A stretch of 64,000 bases of DNA from Glebionis coronaria. Taxonomy: Eukaryota; Streptophyta; Magnoliopsida; Asterales; Asteraceae. This document shows positions 1 to 11,064 of the stretch, in pieces. The stretch lies in contig CM046882.1 of the NCBI GenBank assembly GCA_025667525.1, positions 549,580,630-549,644,629 of the forward strand, in the 5' to 3' direction. The position numbers were made by a program, and so were the translations under genes. Below the pieces are notes generated by a model. The model worked only from the letters and a program-made list of their open reading frames with translations, was not told where the DNA came from and did no database searches. Position 1 is the first letter of the stretch, and every line of letters begins with the position of its first letter.

Positions 1-2016
1 GAGATGACCGAACTCACCCGCATGATGACTGAAATGAGCAAAAGTATTACGCTTCTCGCTTCAAATCAACAACAACAAGAAGTTAAAGCGGTTGCTAATC
101 CTTGTGAAACATGCGGCGGTCCTCACCCATACACCGATTGTCCTTCGACACAAGGAAATCCGGAAAATGTGTATGCTGCTTACGGTAATTATTCACCGGA
201 AAATTACCAAGCTAGACAACAAGGGGATAGAAATCTGCTGAGCTACCGTTCAAACAATTACCTTTCACCCGGTTTTTCTCCTCAAAACCAAAACCCCGCC
301 AACAACTACACTAGAAGCAACCAAATCCCACCAAGAGCTTCTAATCCTTATCACCCACCCACCCAACAAACCCCACCCATTAATCCCGATGTTGAGGCCA
401 TCATGAGAACCCAAGGTGAGCAAATCAAGAACTTGCAGAGCCAAATTATCAATCTGAAAGGAGATATCACAAAGCAAGGAAATGAGATAAGATCCGAGCT
501 TCGAGATAACATTCAATCCTCCTTCAGCAGTCAAACCAATGATTTGAAGAATATGCTTGCTAGTTTCTTGCCAGCCGCTCAACCTTCTTCTTCAAGTTCT
601 CTACCTTCAAACACTGTCACTAATCCGCGAGCCAATGTGAGTGCTATTACTACCCGAAGTGGAGTCACCATAGTAGGACCACCAATCCCACCCCCATCAT
701 CTACACCTCCTCCACCACCATGTATCCCTACTCCTCCTACACCTAGTATTAGTGCACCATTACCGTCTCCGCCTCGACGTGATGAAGTTTCCACAAATGA
801 CCCTTCAACATCTCAACCTTTACCTACACCCGCACCTTCACCACCCAGACCCAATATCCCTTATCCCTCTCGTTTAGGCAAGAACAAAATGCTAACCAAG
901 GAGGACTCCGAAGTGTCACGCTATGTGAAGATGATTTCTCAAATGAACTTCAACATTAGCTTTCTTGAAGCACTTGTCCACATGCCCAAATTTGTTAAAG
1001 CATTTAGGGAATTGCTTAACAAGAAGGAGAAGCTGATTGAACTCGCCAACACACGATTAAATGAAAACTGCTCTGCAGTTATTCTTAAAGAACTTCCGGA
1101 AAAGCTTGGAGATCCCGGTCGTTTCGTGTTGCCTTGCGTGTTCAACAAAACTGAAGAATTTACTGCCCTTGCTGATCTCGGGGCTAGTATTAATTTGATG
1201 CCTTTGAGTGTTTGGAAAACACTATCATTGCCCGACCTCACTCCAACAAAGATGACTCTTGAACTTGCAAATCGCACTCTCGCTTACCCCGTTGGTATAG
1301 CCGAAGATGTGTTCATTAAAGTTGGCGCATTTACTTTCCCGGTCGATTTTGTCCTAGTTGATTATGAAATGGACCCTCGTATTCCTTTAATACTTGGTCG
1401 GCCATTCTTGAGAACCGGACGAGCTTTAGTGGATGTTGCCGAGGGTGAGTTAATCTTAAGAGTCGGGGATGATGCACAAGTTTTCAAAATGGGGAAGCTT
1501 ACTAGTACAACTTTTGGAGGCCGAGAATCAGTGAATATGATTAATGTGCTCGATGACTTTACCGTCTACGACAATCCTCTATTCGACTCTTGCATCGATA
1601 ATCCACTTCTTCATGATGATGTGGATGATTCTCTCCCTACTTTCGAAGCTTCTCCCATTTATGATTCTCCACCGGTCTTTGATGCTTATGATGATTATGA
1701 TTCTAGCTCAGATTCGGATGATTTTGATTGTACTTCTGAGTATCCCGAGCTGCCCACTTTCGATGATTTTGATGAGGCTGATACTCTATCGAGTGATTCT
1801 TCACATGATGAAGATCCTCCGCCATCACTCGATCCTACTTTGGACGATTATTCATTTGAGGAAGATTTCTCTGAATTTCTCAACACATACTTCCCTCATG
1901 AGAGTGATGCTCCTCCTTTGGACTTTGAAGATTATCGTCTTGATCCTACTTTGGATTTGAAGAGCATTTTGTCCAAGGAGAAGAAACCGGTCGACACCGA
2001 AATCCGTTGCACTTAA
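1..2016 (+). CDS. Athila-type gag C-terminus, zinc knuckle and aspartic protease (5' partial)
   Basis: The frame is open at the window edge, so the N-terminal gag capsid part is cut off. Counting from the first ATG at position 4, a CX2CX3HX4C zinc knuckle lies near residues 34-46. It is followed by a Gln/Asn/Pro-rich linker, a short helical stretch near 130-190, a Pro-rich linker, and a retropepsin-like domain near 380-500. The protease active site reads ADLGAS (DLGA, not DTG/DSG), with a later ILGRPFL. The last 150 residues are very rich in Asp, Glu and Ser, and I recognise no fold there. Elements 2 and 3 continue into RT at the matching point; this frame stops at TAA 2014-2016. Known for the family: gag packages RNA, the protease matures the polyprotein. 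Inference: the element depends on RT and integrase supplied by relatives. Confidence 0.85.
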   Translation, partial: EMTELTRMMTEMSKSITLLASNQQQQEVKAVANPCETCGGPHPYTDCPSTQGNPENVYAAYGNYSPENYQARQQGDRNLLSYRSNNYLSPGFSPQNQNPANNYTRSNQIPPRASNPYHPPTQQTPPINPDVEAIMRTQGEQIKNLQSQIINLKGDITKQGNEIRSELRDNIQSSFSSQTNDLKNMLASFLPAAQPSSSSSLPSNTVTNPRANVSAITTRSGVTIVGPPIPPPSSTPPPPPCIPTPPTPSISAPLPSPPRRDEVSTNDPSTSQPLPTPAPSPPRPNIPYPSRLGKNKMLTKEDSEVSRYVKMISQMNFNISFLEALVHMPKFVKAFRELLNKKEKLIELANTRLNENCSAVILKELPEKLGDPGRFVLPCVFNKTEEFTALADLGASINLMPLSVWKTLSLPDLTPTKMTLELANRTLAYPVGIAEDVFIKVGAFTFPVDFVLVDYEMDPRIPLILGRPFLRTGRALVDVAEGELILRVGDDAQVFKMGKLTSTTFGGRESVNMINVLDDFTVYDNPLFDSCIDNPLLHDDVDDSLPTFEASPIYDSPPVFDAYDDYDSSSDSDDFDCTSEYPELPTFDDFDEADTLSSDSSHDEDPPPSLDPTLDDYSFEEDFSEFLNTYFPHESDAPPLDFEDYRLDPTLDLKSILSKEKKPVDTEIRCT

Positions 2017-2373
2017 GATTTGACACCTCTTTGTCCCACTCCTGAGGACGAGGTTTTGCTTCTTTGCGGATCTTCTTCACACTCGGCTGAGCCTGAGTGC
2101 TATTTTCCCTTAAAGGAAAAGGTGTTCGACCCTGGTATTGAAGTCTTTCAGCCATCTCAGTATCCACCTGATGAAATAAAAGGAAAAATCTTTGGACCCA
2201 TTGAAGACATGCTTGCACCACTTCATCCTTGCTTCTACCGTGCTCCATCACTGCTTAAGGGAACCTTGCCACTTCTCTTTTGGCTTGCCTTGTTCTCCTT
2301 AAGCTCTTGCTTATTGATGGATGAAAACTATGTCTTTGATCCTGGTGGATATGTTTCATGCTTCTTCCGTTGA
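2017..2373 (+). pseudogene. In-frame continuation after the element 1 stop codon
   Basis: The frame that ends at TAA 2014-2016 stays open for another 118 codons, to a TGA at 2371-2373. Its composition is similar (acidic, Pro and Leu rich), with one hydrophobic Leu/Phe stretch near its end. It begins without an ATG. It may be the original end of the element 1 polyprotein, cut off by a nonsense change, or chance open sequence. I recognise no domain. Confidence 0.35.
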
Positions 2374-4396
2374 TGATCAAGGTCGAGTCAGGCTCACGAC
2401 TCGGTAAACAAAAATCAAGCGCTTCTTGGGAGGCAACCCATGCATATATCTTTTTGCTTTCTTTATCATAAGTGTAGGGGGGACCCTTTGGTTTGCTATT
2501 TCCTCTCCTCACTTCTTAATCAGGGATTCGAGCTTCAATGATCCACTCTTGATGATTCTTGACGACCCGCGATTCCGTGTTCTACTTTATCCCGGTTCTA
2601 TCCTAAACTCTTTTCGATTCACTATTTTATATTTTCTCAAATATCAAAATAGGAATCTCTTTAGTTGTTTTTTCCTTAGCGAAATTTAAACAACGTGCAC
2701 AATGTCCTAAGTGTAGGGGAGTTTACTCCCACATGCTTAAACATTGAGGACAATGTTTATCTTAAGTGTAGGGGGGACTTCTATCGAAGTTAAGTGGTCT
2801 TTTCCTTGTATTTGTCCTCATTTTAACCGGAAAATCAATTTTTTGACATTTTTCAAAATTTTTGATCTATTTTGGCCTATTAGTTTTTCCCTTTTGTATA
2901 GTTATTCTCTTTCCTTATTAGAATAAATCTTTGAATAAGTGGTTTTAATTTTCAAACGTTGTGAATCTTTTGACTCAATCCGAGTTTACTCTAGCTAGTA
3001 TCCTTAACGTGTTTAAGTCAAGTTTTACTAGGCTTTTATATAGGGAGCTATAAAACGCGAAAGTCTTAACTTTCACGGGTTAAGAACAAGAACTTTTCGC
3101 AAGTTCCTATAATTGATCCTAGAGAGTCGTTTATCAAGGGAACTTTAAGATGCGATTTCTAAACTTGAAAGAGTCTAAGAATTTGCAAGATCCTATAGGC
3201 AACTCGAAAACCCAAAATTTTGATTTAATAGGCTAAGTATCCACGAGTCTCATTACTTGAGATTTTAAACTGTGGAGAACGAGAGATGATAGAGCCAATT
3301 ATAAGTCCGGTATTCTTTCGTGAATTTATGTGAGTTAATTATGAGCCTATTCTCCCATCGCTTGCTAATAAATTTATCTGCTAATAAATAAGGTTGTACG
3401 ATTTAAAAAGTTACTTAGCTTCTAGCCCCAGATCGTTTAAAAGTTGCTCGGTAATGACGAGAGTTCATAGCCAAGGCATAACTTATGAAGCAGGGCGCGA
3501 AGATTGGCGAGTCCAAAAAGGCCCTAACAAGGCATGAGGGCTATGTTTTGTTGCTAAAGATCCAAAAGTGATGTGAAGAATCATTTATCGAAAATCAATA
3601 TGAAGGATCGAGACACACGACGAAAAGCAAAAACTCCCAAAAAGTCATGGAGAAGTGTATCCGAAAAGACCCTAACAAGGTATGAGGATAAATAGATCCA
3701 AGTCAATAAAGGAGGCGGATCGTTGTATATCAAAATCCAAAATAAAGATTGGAGAAAAATGAAGAAGTCGTGGTCCAAGTATGAATCTCTCAAAAAGTTC
3801 AAGTGAAGAAATTCCAATTATGAAGAGAAGACCATTATTTCATGAACGTCTCTCAAGATTTGAAGTATGAAGTCGCTGCCAAATATCGGCCCGAGAAAGG
3901 TCTCAAATCGCGAAGCGAGTTATGCCAAGATATGAACTTTTTGATATCCCGAGAAGCAGTTTTAAAAGATTTGGTCCTTTAGCTAACTATTGATTAAATC
4001 GTGCACTTTATTTTCAGACTAAATAACTATCGAAATAAGTCAAAAATGCATCTTCGTGATCATTCAAGACAAATGATAAAATATAAGAGATACACCTAGG
4101 AATAAGGGAGTCTAAGTGAGTAATTGGCCCACATGAGTTCGTGATAGTTTACTAACTTATAATAACAATGATCTCGTTTTTAAGCTTGGTTTGGAGAAAG
4201 TGAAAACTTGAGGATGATGATTATTCATGACATTTCCAAAACCCAAGGTATGCTTTTGATTTCTTTATTTTGTATGTTTTTAATTTTCTATTTCTTTAAT
4301 AAAGGCCAACATGGATTGACTATGATGAAAAGTGTAATCTTGCTTTGTAACTAATGCATTGCATGAGGACATTGCAATGGTCAAGTGTAGGGGATT
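2374..4396 (+). other. Element 1 3' untranslated region with four PPT-like motifs
   Basis: No gene seen. AAGTGTAGGGG occurs at 2470, 2709, 2764 and 4383; the last abuts the 3' LTR and is the likely polypurine tract. A hairpin (AAACATTG, loop AGGA, CAATGTTT) lies near 2740-2759, between the second and third motifs. Elements 2 and 3 have the same order of parts, on the other strand. Confidence 0.75.
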
Positions 4397-4872
4397 TGAT
4401 ATGTGTGAAAACACACATCTTTTCTACCACTTAATTACAATAATAACCGGACCAAAACGTGTATTTTATGTCTTTTATGTCGGAATTATGCGTGGTTTGT
4501 GTTTTTGTTGTGATTTAGGACGAAAAGGTGAAAAGTGGAGAAAACACGGATATTCACGAGTATTTACGGACTTTTATTGAAGAAAAGGATGAAAGACGAA
4601 GCCAAGAAGTCAAGAGTGCAAAAAGAACGGAAGTCCAAGACCAATTCTGAAGATTTATCGAAGAAAAAGTCAAAAGACGGAAGTTTACTTAAAGCCGAGG
4701 AACTCAAGTCTTATTTATCGTAGAATTAAAAGACGAGTCCAAAGAAATCCCGAGCCAAAAGTCATCACATTCCAAGATTAACAAAAAGATTAAGAAGAAA
4801 GGACTTGATGGCGCAATTAAGAAGAAAGGAAGGAGAAGAGGAAGCTTCCTCTAAACCACCTCCCTAATCCCC

Positions 4873-4880
4873 TATATATA
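4873..4880 (+). promoter_or_regulatory. Candidate TATA box in the element 1 LTR
   Basis: TATATATA lies about 480 bp into the LTR and is followed by T-rich leader-like sequence. Elements 2 and 3 have TATAAATA at comparable LTR positions. Inferred from sequence only. Confidence 0.5.
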
Positions 4881-5373
4881 GTCATTAGCTAATCATTTTT
4901 CATTTGGTTGGTGGCTTGACAAACCATTCTTCCACTTTCATTTATGCACCTTTATTTACTTGTCATTTAAATACATGTTTTGCACTTTAATTACCTTTAA
5001 TTTCAAGTAAGTGTTTCTTTAATTTCTTGCACCTTTACTTTATCTTGTTAATCTTCTTCTACCTTTCTTTAATCTTTGATTTACACGTTTTTAACTTGTT
5101 GATTTGTTAAAGATTTGATTTTTATGCTTTTGATTGTTTTAAATCTCTTATTTTCATAGCTTATTTGATTTATTTTCAAGTTTATATAGATTTTACAAAA
5201 GTTATTTTTATATAAAAAGTTGTTTTTCTTAAAGTTCATTAATTTCGTGTCTTAAAAGTTTTTAACTTTCAGTTTCATAGCTTATTTTTACACGGTTTTA
5301 TCTTAGGATTTAGTCTTGTGCTTATTAGAATCATAGCTTATTAGATTAGCTTAATTTATGTACTTTTCCCCGT

Positions 5374-5760
5374 TTTCCGATCGTGACAATCGGAAAAGGG
5401 TTTTAACATTCCGATTGGAGGTGTTTCTTGGTATTCCGATTGGATTAAGGTAGTGGTATTCCGATCGAGTGTAAGTGACAAACATTCCGATTGGTATCTT
5501 CATTCCTCATTCCGATTGAGGTGCATGATCAGTATTCCGATTGGACCAGTGACAGTATTCCGATTAGAGTTTTCCGATCAGCATTCCGACCGGGTCCACC
5601 ATTATTCCGATCAAGATTAGTAACATTCCGATTGGAGGTAAGTTTGGGTATTCCGATTGGGGAGGTGACAGCTTTCCGATTGGCATTTTCCGATCCATAT
5701 TCCGATCCGAGTGGTAAGAGTATTCCGATTGGTGAACCGATCGGAATACATTCTGATTGG
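5374..5760 (+). repeat. Array of ATTCCGAT-type words in the LTR
   Basis: About 18 copies of ATTCCGAT or TTTCCGAT, most followed by TGG, are spaced 10-25 bp apart on one strand. One copy near 5735 is inverted. A 104-residue open frame across it is a by-product of the repetition. Element 2 LTRs hold a similar array of ATTCGGAAT words. Confidence 0.8.
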
Positions 5761-6118
5761 ATTTATTTTTCTATTGTTTTGTCTTGTTTAATTTTTAGTT
5801 TATGATTTTAATACTTGTCTAACTTTAATTTCTGTCACGCTTTAATTTTAGTCATTTAATTATTTTACTTCCCGTCACGTTTTTAAATATTGCACCACTT
5901 TATTTTAAATTAGACTTAGATTTAATTTCACGCTCTTTTAATACTTGGCCTTTACTTTAACGACATTTACTTTTAAGTCTTTGCACATTTAAATTAAAAA
6001 CCAACCAAAAATATTTGTTTCACCAAAATAAAACTGAGTCACATAGAGAACACAAGTTTTTCAATTCGAAGAGACATACGACAAAGAATCTTTTTAACTG
6101 AGTAAAATCGAGTTATTA

Positions 6119-8003
6119 TTTATTAAAGACATACATGCATTCAAGAAATCTTTTCAAAAAGTTCAATTTTTATAAACTGGGTTTTGATTTAATTAAAGTG
6201 GGTGCATGTTTAATTCTAATATTTATAAACATGAGATAATGATTTAAAAGGCTTAAAAAATATTTTTTTTGGGTGTTTTTGCTTTACCAAACCCACGGCC
6301 AAGGGGGTTTTGTTGGTGGTTTGATGATTTTGCTTCATTTAGTTAATGGGTTATGTTTATGTTCATGTTTACTTCATATTTAATTAATTTAATTATATTG
6401 TATGTTGGTTTTATAAAATGGGTTTTGATTAAAGGATGTTCATACAAGTGATTAGGTGTAAGAGGATTGTTTTAGGATAGTTTAATGATGATATTAAGGG
6501 TATAGGAGTAGATGGAATTGATTGAAAATAAGTGTAAAGGTGGTTTTGAAAGAGTCATTTTCAAACAGAATGTTAAGGTTGTTTTCGTGGTTTTAATTCC
6601 AAGTCCAGGTCTTCATTATAGAATGTAGTTGTATAGCTTCTTTCTAGCTTCGATTTGGTATAAGGTAAAGCTTTTAACTCCAAACGAGTCAAAAGTTATG
6701 TAAGTTTGAATTTTCGTGTACCGGGAGATGACAGTCGACTCAATCTAAAATTGTGTTCGATTTTGGGTCAAATCTCGGGGACTATAAGTTGAGTTCTAAA
6801 AATGGTTGGAGTGATCTCAGGCCCTAAACTTAACATTTTGAGTCTACTTTTAAACTTAGGAGTCGGATTTACAAATGGTATTGGTTAAGAATGTCAAAAT
6901 GGTTTTACAACGCGAAGGTACAAAACTGTCTGAAATTTTGAGTTTAGTAATGTGACGTGCAGTAGGTCTTAGAAGTGAAAACTTTTTATGAAATTTAATA
7001 TGGGCTATATAAAGGTTGTAAATGAATTTTACAAATTTTCTTATAATTTTTGGTGATGTCTAAGTATAGGAAAACAGCCCGTACATTTGGTATGTACCGA
7101 CAGAATTGTAAAATGAGATATGGTTTTAATAAAGTATAAAAGTGAACATGTCTAGTAAATGTCACTTATTTGGATTTTTGGCGTGAGTTTATGTGAACTT
7201 TGAGTGTTCTTAATTATGTACATACAGTACTTGAAGGTACTTGTAGGTGTTGATTCATTTCGCGGTTGTTTGTTAGGTGTTGTATTTGACTTTTCGGGGC
7301 ATCCTCATCGTCGGTGATTGTCTTCGTCTACGTCTTTGTTACTAATACTATCATTACTACTTAAGGTGAGTCTATAGCCTCGCTTTTATACTATCTTATA
7401 AATGATTTTAACCCGCGAGGGGGGATATATGCTATTTGAAATAAAATGGAACACAAGTCATGAATGATTGTTTGGACCCTAATGTTGTTTGGATTGTATT
7501 GAGTACCTTGTTGCTAAAGGCCCTAATTTCATGAACCGTTAATTATTGTATTGCCCTTGTGTGGGTTGGAAATAGCCGCTTATACAATTGATAGTCCTAT
7601 GGGGTTGACGACCCTATCCGAGACGAGAGCTAGTACGTTAAGTACCCTCTGCAGACGGATAACTTGTGATAAGAGATAAGGTATAATTCTGGCAACTAAT
7701 ACCTTAAGAGGGGCAATGGTTTCACTTTGATCATGCCGAAAAATGTGGCGCGGGTGATTAAGTTAACGGGTCGGTGTCATGAGCTTAAATACAATCAATT
7801 AGCTTTGCTAAAAATGAAATACTTGAATAATAGATTGTATGCGCACAATTATATTAAATGATTATGATTGATTTTTTTCTCTTGTGTTCAACTAATGATT
7901 TGGTAAACCTATAGATTCGCTCAACCGTTGTGTTGACGATTTTAAGCATGTGTTTCAGGTAATCAAGATTGATAGCAGCGGAGCATGCATGAAGGGAGTT
8001 GGT
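6119..8003 (+). repeat. Probable chromovirus-type LTR remnant, left piece
   Basis: No coding sequence seen. The stretch is LTR-like: non-coding, moderate GC, with long runs resembling Ty3/gypsy LTR body. It continues at 33590 once element 3 is removed; the GCTTG duplication at 8004-8008 joins smoothly to TTTGGC. The rejoined end, GGTATTCCGCTGCGCGG followed by TTTGGGGGTGTTATA near 33841-33874, looks like a chromovirus LTR 3' end, but no TGGTATCAGAGC-type primer site follows. The left LTR start could not be found. Confidence 0.4.
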
Positions 8004-8008
8004 GCTTG
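8004..8008. repeat. Target-site duplication of element 3 (left copy)
   Basis: GCTTG here matches GCTTG at 33590-33594. Both directly flank the outer LTR ends, so element 3 is a complete single insertion. Confidence 0.9.
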
Positions 8009-11000
8009 TGAAATTGAGTATAATGCAGTTCGTTTTCTCAGTTCTTAACCAATAGAAAGTCCAACCAATATCGGATTTTTAATTGTTCTTGGTTGTTAAG
8101 CTTGCTTGGTAATCTATTGCTAATTCAACAAATGCTTGTCAAAAGGAAAAATAATACCTACGTATATGTAAAACAAATTGCAAATACCACGTTTTTATTC
8201 AAGTAAAAACTCAAAATGCCAACTATGAAACTAAAGGGACTGAAATTGTAAATTCTATGAAAAGTAAATGCTTGAAATGTAAATTCTAACAACTATAGGG
8301 ACTAAAAGTGCAATACAGTAAACTATAAGGATCAAAAATGTAAAAACTATAACCAACTTGCCAAAAATGTAACAAATTAACAAACTACTAACTGAAATCT
8401 AACAACTCTCAAAGTCCAGGGACCTAAACAATGCAAACCCTAAATTCTTGGAAGATTAGCCAAGTTTTCACCACTGGTAGAAATGAAAGGACTAAAGAGC
8501 AATTTTGAAAGTTTTTAAGCAAAAACGGGACACAAGAAAGAATAAGCTCGTTTGAGCTTATTACTCAACCAAATCTGTTGAAACAACTTGCAAAACTCTT
8601 AAAATCTCATTTAAGCTACGTGTGTTCAAGGAATTAAGCTAAAGATCAAAAATAAGCAAATGAGTGCTTATTGATAAGCTCAAAATAAGCTCTAGCCAAA
8701 TCTAATCAACCACAACTGGATTTTTCTCTTGAAACCGATTAAGCAACTGATTTGAAGATTGGGAAATCAAACTAGAACGAATTTCATCCAGTAATAAGCT
8801 CTTAAACTGAAATAAGCCAAAAAGAGCTTATGTTGACCAAGCGTTGACCAGAATTTGCAAAAAGCTCAAACTTTCAGAAATTAACTAGGAACACTTACTA
8901 ATTGATTTTATGAAAGAAAATCACAAGATTTGTGAAGTAGATTTTAAGATCTAGGAAAACAGTAACATGCTTTATCTCAGAGAATGAGCTTTGCTCAGTC
9001 TTGGACCAAAAAGCTAATTCCCAGCTTATTAACTAATACTGTAGAAATTCCTTTTGGAATCTAAAACTATATGAAATAAGCTAAGACTGAAAGCAAATTT
9101 GGTGAAATTTCATCAAGAATTGAATGAGAACTAAGCAATTGAAAATGGCAAGTTTTTAAGAACAAAGCTAAATGAAAGCTGACCCAAACAATTTTGAAGC
9201 CATTTGCCTGTTTGACTTTGCATTTGACTTGTAAAAGGCTTAAAACAACTTGTCAACACTTAAGGACTGTAAATGAACTTTAAAAGTCTAATTCTCAATG
9301 TTTGAAATCTATTATTAAGCTATTCCCAAACACTCCTTTAACTGCTTTTAACAAACTTTTTCAAATGCTTATTTAGTTCTGAATTAAACTGACTTAAAAG
9401 CTATAGCAGACTAGATTCAATGGACAAAATGAAAGGTATAAGAACTAAATGCAGTCAATTAACACAACAAGAACTTCAATTGAATTGCAAGGCTTAAAAT
9501 GACTGAAATGATGCAGAAAACTGAAACTAAATCTAAATCAAAACACAATCAGGCAGGATTAAGCTTCAAATTCACAAAGATCAATCAATCAACAACTACA
9601 CACATTTAACCATGCAATCACAAAGAATTAAACTAGGAAAATGAAGCATGGCATTTGACTGTTGAGTGGAACAAAAACAAGAAGCTTAAAACCTATTGAA
9701 GATAGCCTTTGAGAAGAAGAGGAGCGCTGAGCTCTCTTGCCCTAGTGATAACCACCACCTATCACTAGAAATCAACAAGAATCAATCAACAAAACAACTG
9801 GAATCCATCAATCTACTTGAAATCTCCATTAGAGCTATGCAATGACTGAATAAGGATCAAACAGCTAGCAATACTTCACCAATGTCAGTTATGATCAATG
9901 ATTGATCATAACAAACACTCAACAGCAACAACAATATCCAAATGCAGCAAGATTTGAACTGGAATGATAAGAACAGAATTGGCGGGAAAAAGGGAATTTG
10001 AATTTTATTACTGAAAAACGGTTACAAAGCTGTTACAAAGGTAGTAACTAACTAACTGACTCAAGAGTTTGTCAGACTCTTGAGTAGTTAGGGTAAGAAT
10101 GAGGGAAAAAGGAAAGGGAAAGTTTAACTAGGTGTTTTTACAAATTTAAGCTACAACTAAAAATGAAGTACAATCCAGCTATTTATAGACACAAAGGAGA
10201 AGTTAGTTGGGGTTGGTGACGTGTCAGAACCAATCCTAGCTTGCCACGTGGAGAACTCTGCATTTAGCACTTTGAAGGTATGAACAATGATTTGGGGGTT
10301 CTTGATTGGATGGATGATATGTTAATTGAGTTGCACCATTGAATTCGTCTCTTCAAATCGATCAACTTTGGTGTTTATATCTTTCCATGAAATTGCTTCT
10401 ATCTCAAACGCGATCCTGGGAAAATTTCTTATTCTTGAAGATGACACGTGTTGGCCTTTGATTGGTTTAAAATGTATCACACGGATCAAACTGTATAGAT
10501 TTGGGTAATAAATGTGAGGCGGCGGTAGTGGATATTAAATGTGCTTAAGTGGCAATCCGTGTGATTGATTTTCTCCTCTCCCATTGGTTGAACTCTTTGA
10601 CACATGGATTAAACTCAAATAACTTTCAAAAGTTGGCAGAACAAGCCCCTTAACTTGGCAGAATGTTGTTTTAAGCTACAATCTTCATTCTTTTGACATA
10701 TTTGGTCCTTCAACTTCCATAACTTGTACAAAATGGTCCTTTGACTGAGTTGACTTGAGAGTTGACCAAGTTTGACTTGAATCTTGACTTTACAATATTT
10801 GCACTTTAAGTCCTTCAACTTTCATAACTTGTCAAGATAGGTCCTTATACTTCAAAGTCTTGTCACTTTTGATCCTCTTTTGTCTTTTTCATCCATTTGA
10901 GCTTGATTTTTCCTTGTTTGCTTGAAAATGTATCTTTTTACCTACACAAGTGCACACAAACACAAACATACCACATAACACTGTTTTTGCCAAATAAATT

Positions 11001-11064
11001 GGTATTTTGCTTCATGTTTTAGGGTTATTTGTTGATAAAAGGATATGAGTTTAAGCTCATATCA
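8009..11064 (-). repeat. 3' LTR of element 3
   Basis: Nearly identical to 30534-33589 with the same length. In element orientation it begins TGATATGAGCTTAAACTC (an inverted ATGAG...CTCAT) and ends CTCAATTTCA. A TATAAATA box lies at 10180-10187 on the minus strand. Small open frames inside it occur identically in both LTRs and are not genes. Confidence 0.95.
10180..10187 (-). promoter_or_regulatory. TATA box in the 3' LTR of element 3
   Basis: TATAAATA on the minus strand, repeated in the 5' LTR at 32705-32712. The 5' copy would drive element transcription; this one would read out towards 8009 and the flanking DNA. Confidence 0.55.

Larger units (their letters stand above)
1..6118 (+). mobile_element. 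Element 1: 3' part of a non-autonomous Athila-type Ty3/gypsy retrotransposon
   Basis: The left window edge cuts this element inside gag. What remains is gag C-terminus, protease, an acidic tail, a 2-kb 3' untranslated region with four AAGTGTAGGGG motifs, and a 3' LTR at 4397-6118. The sequence after the protease runs almost directly into the post-pol segment that elements 2 and 3 also have (GAGTCAGGCTC and CTCGGTAAACAAAAA near 2393-2415, then GGGAGGCAACCC near 2430). RT, RNase H and integrase are therefore missing rather than lying elsewhere in the window. The 5' LTR lies outside, so target duplication and age cannot be read. It resembles the gag-only or gag-protease LTR elements known in plants. 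Confidence 0.85.
4397..6118 (+). repeat. 3' LTR of element 1
   Basis: It starts TGATATGTGTGAAAACACAC directly after the polypurine tract. It is homologous to the start of the element 2 LTR (TGATAGGTGTGTAAACACCC, then the shared TTTTCTACCACTTA). It ends at GAGTTATTA, matching the CAGTTATTA end of element 2. It contains a TATATATA box at 4873-4880 and a run of about 18 ATTCCGAT-type words at 5374-5760. Length about 1722 bp. The right border is set by homology only, because the partner LTR is outside the window. Confidence 0.75.

Noticed and set aside
5491..5805. 104-codon open frame in the element 1 LTR
   Set aside because: It is produced by the ATTCCGAT word array; no start context, no family, and it lies inside an LTR.
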